A stretch of 64,000 nucleotides of DNA from Streptomyces cinnamoneus (lineage in GTDB: Bacteria > Actinomycetota > Actinomycetes > Streptomycetales > Streptomycetaceae). Below are positions 10,387-22,000 of this stretch, in pieces. A model generated the notes under the pieces. That model was not told the DNA's origin. It did not search any database and worked only from the letters and a program-made list of their open reading frames with translations. Both the position numbers and the translations under genes were made by a program. Position 1 is the stretch's first letter. Every line of letters starts with the position of its first letter. The DNA is taken from positions 1,798,001 through 1,862,000 of the forward strand of contig NZ_PKFQ01000001.1 of NCBI RefSeq assembly GCF_002939475.1, read 5' to 3'.

Positions 10387-11645
10387 TCGCCGCAGTTCTG
10401 CTGTGGGGCAGCATCGCCATCATCGTGATGGCGGGCTGTTACAACACCACCCTGTTCGTCCTCTCCAGACGCCGCGTCCGGCGGGACCGCGGTCCCCGCG
10501 CCGAGCGTCTGTACGTCTTCCTCCTCGCCTGCCTGAACGAGGAGAAGGTGCTCGCCGAGAGCCTGGCCCGCATCACCTCCCTGCCGGCGGGGAACTTCAT
10601 GGCACTCGTCATCGACGACGCCTCCGACGACGGCACGGCCGAGATCGCGCGCGCCGCCGGCCGCTCCTCGCAGGGCCGGGTCCAGCTCCTCCAGCGGCAC
10701 CTGCCCGACGCCCGCAGGGGCAAGGGCGCCGCCCTCAACGCCGGCATTCGGCACCTGCGGGAATCCGGCCTCCTCGACGGCCGGGACCCGCGCGACGTCA
10801 TCGTCTGCGTCGTCGACGCCGACGGCCGGCTCGACCCCCACGTGGTCCAGGCGGTCGACCCCTACTTCGACGACCCGCACACCGGCGCCACCCAGATCGG
10901 CGTGCGGATGTACAACCGCCACAAGGGTCTGCTCGCCCGCCTCCAGGACATGGAATTCGTCATCTACGGCGACATCTTCCAAACCGCCCGGCGCTACTTC
11001 GGCAGCGTCGGCATGGGCGGCAACGGCCAGTTCATGCGGCTGGCCGCGCTCGACACCCTCGGCGGCCCGGACGGCAGGGGCCCCTGGAGCGACTCCCTGA
11101 CCGAGGACCTCGACCTCGGGGTGCGCCTCATCGCCCGCGGCTGGACCAACCAGCACTGCACCACCGCCGCCGTCTCCCAGCAGGCCGTCCTCGACGTGGG
11201 ACGACTGGTGCGCCAGCGCTCACGCTGGTTCCAGGGACACCTTCAGTCGGCGAACCTCGTACCGCTCATCCTGCGCGAGGTGCCCACCCGGGCCGCGGTG
11301 GACCTCATGTACCACCTCTCCAGCCCGGTCCTGATCCTGCTCACCTCGCTGCTCCCGCTGTCCTTCCTCGTCGCCACGGCCGGCACGCTCATCGGCTCCG
11401 TGGAGGCCGGACGGCCGCTGTTCTCACCGATGTTCGTCCTCGGACCGTACGTGCTGTCCTTCACGGCCGCGTACGCCTACGGCTGGGTCTACTCCCGGCG
11501 CGAGCGGAACCTCGGCCTCACACGCGCCGTCCTGCTCTCCCACGTCTTCGTCTTCTACGGCTACATCTGGTTCGCCGCCGGATGGTGGGGACTGTGGCGG
11601 ATGCTCACCGGCAAGCAGACCTGGCTGAAGACAGCGCGCACCTGA
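10383..11645 (+). CDS. Membrane family 2 glycosyltransferase (processive synthase type)
   Basis: A 420-residue membrane glycosyltransferase. It has an N-terminal membrane helix (AAVLLWGSIAIIVMAG) and a cytoplasmic GT2 domain with VIDDASDDGT, the metal-binding CVVDADG, an LTEDLDLG motif supplying the catalytic Asp, and QRSRWFQG matching the (Q/R)xxRW signature of processive synthases. At least three C-terminal membrane helices complete the layout. It resembles cellulose, hyaluronan and poly-N-acetylglucosamine synthases and B. subtilis YdaM. It likely polymerises a nucleotide sugar while exporting the chain. The adjacent 2-epimerase makes UDP-ManNAc a plausible donor. Confidence 0.85.
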   Translation: MIAAVLLWGSIAIIVMAGCYNTTLFVLSRRRVRRDRGPRAERLYVFLLACLNEEKVLAESLARITSLPAGNFMALVIDDASDDGTAEIARAAGRSSQGRVQLLQRHLPDARRGKGAALNAGIRHLRESGLLDGRDPRDVIVCVVDADGRLDPHVVQAVDPYFDDPHTGATQIGVRMYNRHKGLLARLQDMEFVIYGDIFQTARRYFGSVGMGGNGQFMRLAALDTLGGPDGRGPWSDSLTEDLDLGVRLIARGWTNQHCTTAAVSQQAVLDVGRLVRQRSRWFQGHLQSANLVPLILREVPTRAAVDLMYHLSSPVLILLTSLLPLSFLVATAGTLIGSVEAGRPLFSPMFVLGPYVLSFTAAYAYGWVYSRRERNLGLTRAVLLSHVFVFYGYIWFAAGWWGLWRMLTGKQTWLKTART

Positions 11646-11721
11646 CGCCGCGCCGCACCGGCGTCCGGCTCCCCTCTCCTCCACCCATCAGCACAGCACG
11701 CACCTTTCGAGGGAGACCACC

Positions 11722-12915
11722 ATGTCCCCGAACGTGATCAGCACGCCCGTACGCGCCATGCTCGTCCTGGGCACCCGCCCCGAAGCCATCAAGCTCGCGC
11801 CCCTCGCCCGCGCCATGGCCGCGTCCCCGCTCTTCGACCCCCTCGTCGTCACCACCGGCCAGCACCGCGAGATGCTCCAGCAGATGCTGGCCCTGCTCAA
11901 GGTCCCCGCCCGCGTCGAACTCGACGTCATGCGCGACCGCCAGGAGCTGTCCAAGCTGACGGCCCGGCTGATCGACGGCCTGGGCGACGTCGTCCGCGAG
12001 CAGCGCCCGGACCTCGTCGTCGTCCAGGGCGACACCACCTCCGCGCTGACGGGCGCCCTCGCCGCGTTCTACGAACACGTCCCCGTCGCCCACGTGGAGG
12101 CCGGACTGCGCACCGGGGTGCTGGACAACCCGTTCCCCGAGGAGCTCAACCGCCGCCTCATCGGCCGCGTCGCGCGCTGGCACTTCGCACCGACGCCCCG
12201 CGCGGCCGGCCACCTCACCGCCGAGGGGGTGCCGGCGGCGGAGGTCTTCGTCACCGGCAACACCGTCATCGACAACCTGCTGTGGGTGCTGGAGGAGGGC
12301 ACCGGCGCCAACCTCTTCGAAAGCGACCTGCGGCGCGTCCTGGTCACCCTCCACCGCCGCGAGAACCAGGGCGACAAGATGCGGGCCATGGGCAAGGCCC
12401 TGCGGCAGCTCGCCGACCGCGGCGACGTGGAGATCGTACTGCCGCTGCACAAGAGCCCCGCCGTGCGCGAGGCGCTGCTGCCGGAGCTGTCCGGCCACGC
12501 CCGCATCCGCGTCGTCGAGCCGCTGGACTACGTGGACTTCTCCGCGACCCTCGCCGGCTGCGACCTGGTGATGACCGACTCGGGCGGCATCCAGGAGGAG
12601 GCGCCCAGCCTCGGCAAGCCGGCCCTGGTGCTGCGCACCACCACCGAGCGGCCCGAGGCGGTGGAGGCGGGAGCCGCCGCCCTGGTGGGCACCGAGCCCC
12701 ACGCCGTCCTCGACGCGGCGGTCCGGTTGCTGGACGACGCCGCCGCGTACGAACGGATGGCGACGGCCGGCAACCCCTTCGGGGACGGGCGGGCCACCGA
12801 GCGGATCGTGGCGCAGCTCGCCGAGGACTTCGGCGCGGACGCGGGCGTGCTGCCCGCGCCCACCACGCTGATCGCGCCCCAGCCCGACGGTCCGGGGTCA
12901 TACTCGACGGCATGA
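11722..12915 (+). CDS. wecB: UDP-N-acetylglucosamine 2-epimerase, non-hydrolysing
   Basis: A 397-residue cytosolic enzyme interconverting UDP-GlcNAc and UDP-ManNAc. Family landmarks are LGTRPEAIKLAPL at the N-terminus, VQGDTTSALTGA, HVEAGLRTG, NPFPEELNR, LHRRENQG, and the substrate-binding TDSGGIQEEAPSLGKP with RTTTERPEAVEAG near the C-terminus. Length is normal for the family. GAGGGAGA precedes ATG 11722. It lies 76 bases after the GT2 gene and overlaps the following gene as ATGA, so it probably feeds UDP-ManNAc to this cluster. Another role, in teichoic-acid-like wall polymers, cannot be excluded. Confidence 0.9.
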   Translation: MSPNVISTPVRAMLVLGTRPEAIKLAPLARAMAASPLFDPLVVTTGQHREMLQQMLALLKVPARVELDVMRDRQELSKLTARLIDGLGDVVREQRPDLVVVQGDTTSALTGALAAFYEHVPVAHVEAGLRTGVLDNPFPEELNRRLIGRVARWHFAPTPRAAGHLTAEGVPAAEVFVTGNTVIDNLLWVLEEGTGANLFESDLRRVLVTLHRRENQGDKMRAMGKALRQLADRGDVEIVLPLHKSPAVREALLPELSGHARIRVVEPLDYVDFSATLAGCDLVMTDSGGIQEEAPSLGKPALVLRTTTERPEAVEAGAAALVGTEPHAVLDAAVRLLDDAAAYERMATAGNPFGDGRATERIVAQLAEDFGADAGVLPAPTTLIAPQPDGPGSYSTA

Positions 12916-13577
12916 CGAGAGTTCACCGGCTTCTCGCCCTCACCCTGCTCGCGGCCGCCGTGGTAGTGGGTATCGCCATAGCCGTGAGCAACGTCTGGGA
13001 GGAGAGCGGGGAGCCGGAGCGGCCGTGGGCCGAGGGCTCGGTCCACGGCTCGTGGCGGTCGGTCTTCGACGGCCACGGGGAGAACATCGGCCGCCACGAC
13101 GGCCTGGCCCTCTCCCCCAGACCCGCCCGCGAGCCCGGCGAGACCCACGCCGGGCTGATCGTCTCCACGCGCCAGTACGAGGACGTGGACTTCCGGGCCA
13201 AGGTCCGCACCCTCGCCCAGCTGCGCACCCCGGAGCCCAACCCCTGGGAGGTGCCGTGGCTGGTGTGGGCGTACAACGACCCGGAGCACTTCTACTACAT
13301 CACCCTCAAGCCCAACGGCTGGGAGCTGGGCAAGCGCGACCCGGCGTATCCGGGCGGCCAGCGGTTCCTGGCGACCGGGGCCGAGCACTTCCCGATCGGC
13401 AGGACCTCGGACGTGCGCGTCGCCCAGCGCGGTGCGCGGATAGAGGTCAGCGTGGACGGCCGGGGACTGGTCGGCTACGCGGACCGGGAACGCCCCTACC
13501 TGAAGGGGAACGTCGGCGTCTACACCGAGGACGCGCGGGTGCTGTTCACCGACCTCTCCGTGCGCGCGCCGGAGTAG
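12912..13577 (+). CDS. Membrane-anchored Con A-like (DUF1080-type) protein
   Basis: A 221-residue protein. An N-terminal signal anchor (RLLALTLLAAAVVVGIAIAV) is followed by an extracellular domain with a beta-sandwich pattern (VSTRQYEDVDFRAKVRTL, WLVWAYNDPEHFYYITLKPNGWELG, GNVGVYTEDARVLFTDLSV). This resembles the concanavalin-like fold of DUF1080/LamG proteins that bind or cleave sugars. The start overlaps the epimerase stop as ATGA (12912-12915). As last gene of the polysaccharide operon it may bind the exported polymer. No catalytic residues can be named. Confidence 0.72.
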   Translation: MTRVHRLLALTLLAAAVVVGIAIAVSNVWEESGEPERPWAEGSVHGSWRSVFDGHGENIGRHDGLALSPRPAREPGETHAGLIVSTRQYEDVDFRAKVRTLAQLRTPEPNPWEVPWLVWAYNDPEHFYYITLKPNGWELGKRDPAYPGGQRFLATGAEHFPIGRTSDVRVAQRGARIEVSVDGRGLVGYADRERPYLKGNVGVYTEDARVLFTDLSVRAPE

Positions 13578-13605
13578 GGCGCGGGACCGGGTCCGCACGG
13601 ACGAC

Positions 13606-13640
13606 GGCGCCTGCCTCGGTCGGGGGGTGAGGCAGGCGCC
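13606..13640. terminator. Bidirectional hairpin between the convergent units
   Basis: A perfect 12-base stem (GGCGCCTGCCTC pairing with GAGGCAGGCGCC) around an 11-base G-rich loop. It lies between the polysaccharide operon stop and the gltD stop, so it can serve both strands. Confidence 0.75.
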
Positions 13641-13660
13641 GCGGTTCGGGGGCGGGTCCG

Positions 13661-15113
<1,453 letters not shown>

Positions 15114-15121
<8 letters not shown>

Positions 15122-18100
15122 GGGTCGCCGCCTCCATCATCTTCTGGTGGGTCTCGGTCTCGGTCAGACCGGCTCGCTCGGCGGCGTCCTTGGCGGCGAG
15201 CACTGCCTTGTACGTGGCCGGGATGACCTTGCGGAAGCGGGTCGCGGCCGTGTCCCAGTCGGCGAGGAGGGCCGCCGCGACGGTGGAGGCGGTCTCCTCG
15301 TGGTGGCGGCGCACCACGCCGTGCAGCCACCGCCGGTCGGCGTCGTCGAGTGCTTCGACGGCGCCGGCCAGTTCCTTGTTGACGTTGTCGGTGTCGAGGT
15401 CGACGACGTAGGCGACGCCGCCGGACATGCCGGCTGCGAAGTTGCGGCCGGTGGGGCCGAGGACGACGGCCTTGCCGCCGGTCATGTACTCGCAGCCGTG
15501 GTCGCCGACGCCCTCGGAGACGACGGTGGCGCCGGAGTTGCGGACGCAGAACCGTTCGCCGACGCTGCCGCGCAGGAACATCTCGCCGCCGGTGGCGCCG
15601 TAGGCGAGGGTGTTGCCGGCGATGGTGGAGTACTCGGCGAGGTGGTCGGCGCCGCGGTCGGGGCGGACGACGATCCGGCCGCCGGAGAGGCCCTTGCCGA
15701 CGTAGTCGTTGGCGTCGCCCTCCAGGCGCAGGGTGACGCCGTGCGGCAGGAAGGCGCCGAAGGACTGGCCCGCGGAGCCGGTGAAGGTGATGTCGATGGT
15801 GTCGTCGGGGAGCCCGGCGCCGCCGTACTTCTTGGTCACCTCGTGGCCGAGCATGGTGCCGACCGTGCGGTTGATGTTGCGGATGGGCAGGTGGGCGCGG
15901 ACCGGCTGGGCCTCCTCGGCGCCGACGGTGTCGAGGGCGTCGGCGGCGAGCTTGATCAGCTGGTTGTCGAGCGCCTTGGCCAGGCCGTGGTCCTGTGCGG
16001 TGGTGCGGTGGCGGGCGGCCCCGGCGGGCAGGTCCGGCACGTGCAGCAGGGGGGCGAGGTCGAGGCCCTGGGCCTTCCAGTGGCCGACGGCCCGGCCGGT
16101 GTCGAGGAGTTCGGTGTGGCCGACGGCCTCCTCGAGGGTGCGGAAGCCCAGCTCGGCGAGGATCTCGCGGACCTCCTCGGCGATGAACTCGAAGAAGTTG
16201 ACGACGAACTCGGCCTTGCCGTTGAAGCGTTCGCGCAGGACGGGGTTCTGGGTGGCGATGCCGACCGGGCAGGTGTCCAGGTGGCAGACGCGCATCATGA
16301 CGCAGCCCGAGACGACGAGGGGCGCGGTGGCGAAGCCGAACTCCTCGGCGCCGAGGAGGGCGGCGACGACCACGTCGCGGCCGGTCTTGAGCTGACCGTC
16401 GGTCTGGACGACGATGCGGTCGCGCAGCCCGTTGAGCAGCAGGGTCTGCTGGGTCTCGGCCAGGCCCAGCTCCCAGGGGCCGCCCGCGTGCTTGAGGGAC
16501 GTCAGGGGCGAGGCGCCGGTGCCGCCGTCGTGGCCGGAGATGAGGACGACGTCGGCGTGGGCCTTGGAGACGCCCGCCGCGACCGTGCCGACGCCGACCT
16601 CCGAGACCAGCTTCACGTGGATGCGGGCCGCGGGGTTGGCGTTCTTGAGGTCGTGGATGAGCTGGGCGAGGTCCTCGATGGAGTAGATGTCGTGGTGCGG
16701 GGGCGGCGAGATCAGGCCGACGCCGGGGGTGGAGTGCCGGGTCTTCGCGACCCAGGGGTAGACCTTGTGTCCGGGCAGCTGGCCGCCTTCGCCGGGCTTG
16801 GCGCCCTGGGCCATCTTGATCTGGATGTCGTCGGAGTTGACCAGGTACTCGCTGGTCACGCCGAAGCGGCCGGACGCCACCTGCTTGATGCTGGAGCGCC
16901 GGGTGGGGTCGTAGAGACGCTCGGGGTCCTCGCCGCCCTCACCGGTGTTGGACTTGGCGCCCAGCCGGTTCATGGCGATGGCGAGGGTCTCGTGGGCCTC
17001 CTGCGAGATGGACCCGTAGGACATGGCGCCGGTGGAGAAGCGCTTGACGATCTCGCTGACGGGCTCGACCTCGTCGAGGGGGACCGAGGGGCGGTCGCTC
17101 GTGAAGGAGAACAGGCCGCGCAGCGTCATCAGGCGCTCGGACTGCTCGTCGACGCGCTGGGTGTACTGCTTGAAGATGTCGTAGCGGCGGGCACGGGTGG
17201 AGTGCTGGAGCCGGAAGACGGTGTCGGGGTCGAACAGGTGGGGTTCGCCCTCGCGGCGCCACTGGTACTCGCCGCCTATGTCGAGGCGGCGGTGGGTGGC
17301 GGGGATGCCGGTGGCGGGGTAGGCCTTGGCGTGCCGCGCCGCGACCTCCTGGGCGACGACGTCCAGCCCGACGCCACCGATCTTGGTGGCGGTGCCCTGG
17401 AAGTAGGTGGCGACGAATCCCTCGTCCAGGCCGACGGCCTCGAAGACCTGGGCGCCGCGGTAGGAGGCGACGGTGGAGATGCCCATCTTGGACATGACCT
17501 TCAGGACGCCCTTGCCGAGCGCCTTGATGAGGTTGCGGATGGCGTCCTCGGGGGCGGTGTCCGGCAGGAACGTGCCCGCGCGGACGAGGTCCTCGACGGA
17601 CTCCATCGCGAGGTAGGGGTTCACGGCGGCCGCGCCGTAACCGATGAGCAGCGCGACGTGGTGGACCTCGCGGACGTCGCCGGCCTCGACCAGCAGCCCC
17701 ACCTGGGTGCGCTGCTTGGTGCGGATGAGGTGGTGGTGGATGGCGGAGGTCAGCAGCAGGGACGGGATGGGGGCGTGCTCGGCGTCGGAGTGCCGGTCGG
17801 AGAGCACGATGAGGCGGGCGCCGCCCTCGATGGCGGCGTCGGCCTCGGCGCACATGGCCGCGAGGCGGGCGGCGAGCGCCTCGCCGCCGCCTGCGACCCG
17901 GTACAGGCCGGAGAGGGTCACGGCCTTCAGGCCCGGCAGGTCGCCGTCGGCGTTGATGTGGATGAGCTTGGCCAGCTCGTCGTTGTCGATCACCGGGAAC
18001 GGCAGGGTGACGCTGCGGCAGGACGCGGCGGTCGGCTCCAGCAGGTTGCGCTGGGGGCCGAGGGAGGAGATCAGCGAGGTGACGAGCTCCTCGCGGATGG

Positions 18101-19670
18101 CGTCCAGCGGCGGGTTGGTGACCTGCGCGAACAGCTGGGTGAAGTAGTCGAAGAGCAGGCGGGGCCGCTCGGAGAGCGCGGCGATGGGGGAATCGGTGCC
18201 CATCGAGCCGATCGGCTCGGCCCCGGACTTCGCCATCGGGGCGAGGATGACGCGCAGCTCCTCCTCGGTGTAGCCGAAGGTCTGCTGGCGGCGGGTGACC
18301 GAGGCGTGGGTGTGCACGATGTGCTCGCGCTCGGGGAGGTCCGCCAGGTCGATCAGCCCGGCCTCCAGCCACTCCTGGTAGGGCTGCTCGGCGGCGAGGG
18401 CGGCCTTGATCTCGTCGTCCTCGATGATGCGGTGGCCCTCGGTGTCGACGAGGAACATCTTGCCGGGCTGCAACCGGCCCTTGCGGACGACCTTGGCGGG
18501 GTCGATGTCCAGGACGCCGACCTCGGAGGAGAGCACGACCAGGCCGTCGTCGGTGACCCAGTAGCGGCCGGGGCGCAGGCCGTTGCGGTCGAGAACGGCG
18601 CCGACGAGGGTGCCGTCGGTGAAGGTGACGCAGGCGGGGCCGTCCCAGGGCTCCATCAGTGTGGAGTGGTACTGGTAGAAGGCGCGCCGGGCGGGATCCA
18701 TGGAGGCGTGGTTCTCCCATGCCTCGGGGATCATCATCAGCACGCTGTGCGGCAGGGAACGCCCGCCGAGGTGGAGCAGCTCCAGGACCTCGTCGAAGGA
18801 GGCGGAGTCGGAGGCGTCGGGGGTGCAGACGGGGAAGAGGCGCTCCAGGTTCTCGCCCTCCCCGAACAGCGTGCTCGCCAGCTGGGACTCGCGGGCGCGC
18901 ATCCAGTTGCGGTTGCCCTTGACCGTGTTGATCTCGCCGTTGTGGGCGACGAAGCGGTACGGGTGGGCCAGCGGCCAGCTGGGGAAGGTGTTGGTGGAGA
19001 AGCGGGAGTGGACCAGCGCGATGGCGGTGGCGCACCGGCGGTCGGAGAGGTCCGGGAAGAACGGCTCCAGCTGCCCGGTGGTCAGCATGCCCTTGTAGAC
19101 GATCGTCCGGCCGGACAGGGACGGGAAGTAGGTGTCCGCCTCCCGCTCGGCGCGCTTGCGCAGGACGAAGGCCTTGCGGTCGAGGGCGAGGCCGGACACC
19201 TCGCCGTCGGCGTCCGCGACGAACAGTTGCCGGAAGGCCGGCATGGTGGCGCGGGCGCCGGCGCCCAGCAGCTCGGGGGCGACGGGGACCTCGCGCCAGC
19301 CGAGGACGGCCAGGCCCTCTTCGGCGGCGATCGTCTCGATCTGCGAGACGGCGGCGGCCGCTTCCCGGTCGTCCGCCGGGAGGAAGCCGATGCCCACGGC
19401 GTAGGCGCCGGCCTCGGGGAGGGCGAAGTCCACACTCTCGCGGAGGAACGCGTCCGGGACCTGCATCAGGATGCCGGCGCCGTCCCCCGAGTCGGGGTCC
19501 GAGCCGGTGGCGCCGCGGTGCTCCATGTTGCGCAGAACGGTGAGCGCCTGCTCGACGAGCGCGTGGCTCGCCTCGCCGGTGAGAGTCGCTACGAATCCCA
19601 CGCCACAGGCGTCGTGCTCGTTGCGAGGGTCGTACATCCCCTGCGGGGCGGGGTGGGATGCGTGGCGCAT
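15114..19670 (-). CDS. gltB: Glutamate synthase large subunit
   Basis: A 1518-residue enzyme. The N-terminal class II glutamine amidotransferase domain exposes its catalytic cysteine in DACGVGF after removal of a short propeptide. The central domain follows, then the FMN-binding synthase domain ([33 protein letters not shown]), an iron-sulfur region ([15 protein letters not shown]) and a C-terminal glycine-rich beta-helix. It makes two glutamates from glutamine and 2-oxoglutarate with electrons from GltD. ATG 19670 gives a slightly long propeptide. An internal ATG at MYDPRNEHD is the alternative. Its leader holds a candidate operator (19796-19810). Confidence 0.96.
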
Positions 19671-19795
19671 CGGCGCTCCCGTCGTCGTCTGGCAGTCATG
19701 TCAGAGGCATGTGCCGAGGGACGACGTTGGCCCTCGCTGGGTGAAAGTCGGTGCAAGCTACATGATGGGGCGCTTCTCAAGAAGTGGAAGAGGGG

Positions 19796-19810
19796 GTCCA
19801 CCATATGGAC
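19796..19810. promoter_or_regulatory. Candidate operator upstream of gltB
   Basis: An inverted repeat GTCCA-CCATA-TGGAC, with an overlapping perfect CCATATGG palindrome at 19801-19808, lies 126 bases upstream of the gltB start. Its size suits a dimeric regulator. IclR-type NdgR, which controls amino-acid genes in Streptomyces, is one candidate, but I have no direct evidence for which protein binds. Confidence 0.35.
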
Positions 19811-19958
19811 ACCAGAGGGTCGGGCGGGCACTCCGGATTCCCTGGGATCGCCAGGCCCGGCCGCACCGGAGATCAGCACAGCACGGGCGGCGTTGCCCGC
19901 TGCGCTTCCGGATTGTGCCCTGCCACCGAGGAACTGAAACCGCGGGGAAACACACACG

Positions 19959-19978
19959 TTATGCGGAAGCGCGCATAA
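19959..19978 (-). terminator. Weak hairpin after the VIT-family gene
   Basis: A seven-base stem (TTATGCG with CGCATAA) around a six-base loop, directly downstream of the VIT-family stop on the minus strand. The following bases are only moderately T-rich, so termination is possible but not strongly supported. Confidence 0.3.
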
Positions 19979-19981
19979 GAA

Positions 19982-20713
19982 TTACCCCACGGCGGTGCCG
20001 AAGGCAATACCGAGGAGATACGTCACACCCGCCGCGGCCCCGCCGAGCAGCAGCTGCCGCAGCCCGCTGAACCACCACGTCCGGGCCGTCACGCGGGCCA
20101 CGACGGCCCCGCAGGCGAACAGTCCGAGCAGCGCCAGCAGGACGGCCGGCCACAGCTGGGTGGCGCCGAGGAGGTACGGCAGCACGGGCAGCAGGGCGCC
20201 CAGCGCGAACGAACCGAAGGAGGAGACGGCCGCGACGGTGGGCGAGGGCAGGTCGGCCGGGTCGATGCCCAGCTCCTCACGGGCGTGGATCTCCAGCGCC
20301 TGCTCCGGATCCTTCGACAGCTGCCGGGCGACCTCGCGCGCCAGCTTGGGCTCGACGCCGCGGGACTCGTACAGCGCCGCGAGCTCCTCCAGCTCGTCCG
20401 CCGGGTGCTTGCGCAGCTCGCGCCGCTCCACGTCCAGCTCGGCCAGCACGAGCTCGCGCTGCGAGGCGACGGAGGTGTACTCGCCGGCGGCCATCGAGAA
20501 GGCGCCGGCGGCGAGGCCGGCCAGACCGGCGATGACGATCGCGTCGGCGGAGGCCGTGCCCCCGGCGACGCCGGTCATCAGGGCCACGTTGGAGACCAGC
20601 CCGTCCATGGCGCCGAACACCGCGGGTCGCAGCCAGCCGCCGTTCACATCGCGGTGCGTGTGGTTGTCGCGGTGGGCTACGTGCGTGGCCGCTGCCGTAT
20701 CGAGGACAGCCAT
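19982..20713 (-). CDS. VIT1/CCC1-family transporter
   Basis: A 243-residue membrane protein related to vacuolar iron transporters. The first helix region has RPAVFGAMDGLVSNVALMTGVAGG, followed by AGLAAGAFSMAAGEYTSVASQRE, both strong family signatures. A charged cytoplasmic segment (ELDVERRELRKHPADELEE) corresponds to the metal-binding domain of VIT1. Three more helices complete five in total. The family moves Fe2+ or Mn2+ out of the cytoplasm. The start at MAVLDTAAA (20713) is chosen since the open upstream stretch lacks family similarity. GGGAG lies about 11 bases upstream. Confidence 0.88.
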   Translation of the reverse strand: MAVLDTAAATHVAHRDNHTHRDVNGGWLRPAVFGAMDGLVSNVALMTGVAGGTASADAIVIAGLAGLAAGAFSMAAGEYTSVASQRELVLAELDVERRELRKHPADELEELAALYESRGVEPKLAREVARQLSKDPEQALEIHAREELGIDPADLPSPTVAAVSSFGSFALGALLPVLPYLLGATQLWPAVLLALLGLFACGAVVARVTARTWWFSGLRQLLLGGAAAGVTYLLGIAFGTAVG

Positions 20714-20883
20714 TTCTCCGGGTGCTCCCTTCCCCGGGGGTACGGGCCCTTCGCCCCACCCCCCATGACTCGAAGGTACGCACGAATGGGGGTGATCCGC
20801 TAGCAAGGAAGGCCGAACTTACCTCGCTGACCTGCGGTTTTATCAGAGGGGGTGCGAATTTCGGCCGGGGCCGGAAACAAAGA

Positions 20884-20922
20884 TCCGCCGCCGTGGCCGA
20901 GGTCGTCGGCCACGACGGCGGA
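20884..20922 (-). terminator. Terminator of lgt
   Basis: A long stem of about 17 bases with one mismatch (TCCGCCGCCGTGGCCGA against TCGGCCACGACGGCGGA) and a five-base loop, 17 bases beyond the lgt stop on the minus strand. Confidence 0.75.
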
Positions 20923-20938
20923 GGGGTGACGCGGAGCG

Positions 20939-21919
20939 TCAGAGCTTCTTGGTGCCGGACTTCGCGGTGCCGGGCTTCGCGTCGGGGGCGGGCTTCGCCG
21001 TGCCGGGCTTCGCCTGCTTGTCCGTTCCGGGCTTCGCGTCGCCCGCGGCGGCGGGCTCGGCGTCTTCCGGCTTCGCCTTCCCGTCGGCCACCTCCACCTC
21101 GGCGGCCGGCTCGACGACGAGCTCCCGGCCGGGGACGCGCTTGGTGGAGATCACGATGTACGCGACGGCGGCGAGGAAGAGCAGGATCGACGTCCAGCCG
21201 TTGAGCCGCAGGCCCAGGACGTGGTGGGCCTCGTCGACGCGCAGGTACTCGGTCCAGAAGCGCCCCACGGTGTACGCGGCGACGTACACCGCGAAGGCAC
21301 GGCCGTGCCCCAGCTTGAACCGCCGGTCGGCCCAGATGACGAGCGCCGCGACGCCGAGGCACCACAGCGACTCGTACAGGAACGTGGGGTGGTACGTGCC
21401 CCCGACGCGGCCGATGGCGGGGTTGGCGTCGATCTTCAGCGCCCAGGGGAGGTCGGTGGCCTTGCCGTACAGCTCCTGGTTGAACCAGTTGCCCCAGCGC
21501 CCGATGGCCTGCGCGACGGCGAGCCCGGGCGCGACGGCGTCGGCCCACGCGGGCAGCGGGATGCCGCGACGGCGACAGCCGATCCAGGCACCGACGGCGC
21601 CGAGCGCGACGGCCCCCCAGATGCCCAGTCCGCCTTCCCAGATCTTGAAGGCGTTGACCCAGTTCCGGCCCGACCCGAAGTACAGCTCGTAGTCGGTGAT
21701 CACGTGGTACAGCCGGCCGCCGACGAGCCCGAACGGCACCGCCCACACGGCGATGTCCGCGACCGTCCCGGCCCGGCCGCCCCGTGCGATCCAGCGCTTG
21801 TTGCTGAGCCAGACGGCGACGAAGACGCCGATGATGATGCAGAAGGCATAGCCGCGCAGCGGGACCGGCCCGAGGTGGATCACGCCGGTCGACGGGCTGG
21901 GAATGTATGCGAGTTCCAT
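20939..21919 (-). CDS. lgt: Prolipoprotein diacylglyceryl transferase
   Basis: A 326-residue integral membrane enzyme that transfers diacylglycerol from phosphatidylglycerol to the lipobox cysteine of preprolipoproteins, the first step of lipoprotein maturation. Diagnostic segments are PLRGYAFCIIIG, VGGRLYHVITDYELY, the Lgt signature AQAIGRWGNWFNQELYG, the YHPTFLYESLW region, and GRFWTEYLRVDEAH. The start MELAYIPSP (21919) matches streptomycete Lgt. After the last helix it has an unusually long low-complexity tail of about 75 residues with KPGTAKP-like repeats and a basic end. It would serve the lipoprotein at 6952-8037. Confidence 0.95.
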   Translation of the reverse strand: MELAYIPSPSTGVIHLGPVPLRGYAFCIIIGVFVAVWLSNKRWIARGGRAGTVADIAVWAVPFGLVGGRLYHVITDYELYFGSGRNWVNAFKIWEGGLGIWGAVALGAVGAWIGCRRRGIPLPAWADAVAPGLAVAQAIGRWGNWFNQELYGKATDLPWALKIDANPAIGRVGGTYHPTFLYESLWCLGVAALVIWADRRFKLGHGRAFAVYVAAYTVGRFWTEYLRVDEAHHVLGLRLNGWTSILLFLAAVAYIVISTKRVPGRELVVEPAAEVEVADGKAKPEDAEPAAAGDAKPGTDKQAKPGTAKPAPDAKPGTAKSGTKKL

Positions 21920-22000
21920 GACAGCTACGACGCTACCTTGCCGGAACGCGCAGGTGGCACCCCGCCTGGCGCAACAGCTCCGTAACGCCACGGGTGGCAC

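Larger units (their letters stand above)
19671..19981. other. Gene-free leader of gltBD
   Basis: About 311 bases between gltB and the VIT-family gene with no credible gene. It contains the gltB promoter region, the GTCCA-TGGAC inverted repeat (19796-19810), and a short hairpin just beyond the VIT stop (19959-19978). Open frames here are GC-driven shadows. Confidence 0.5.
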
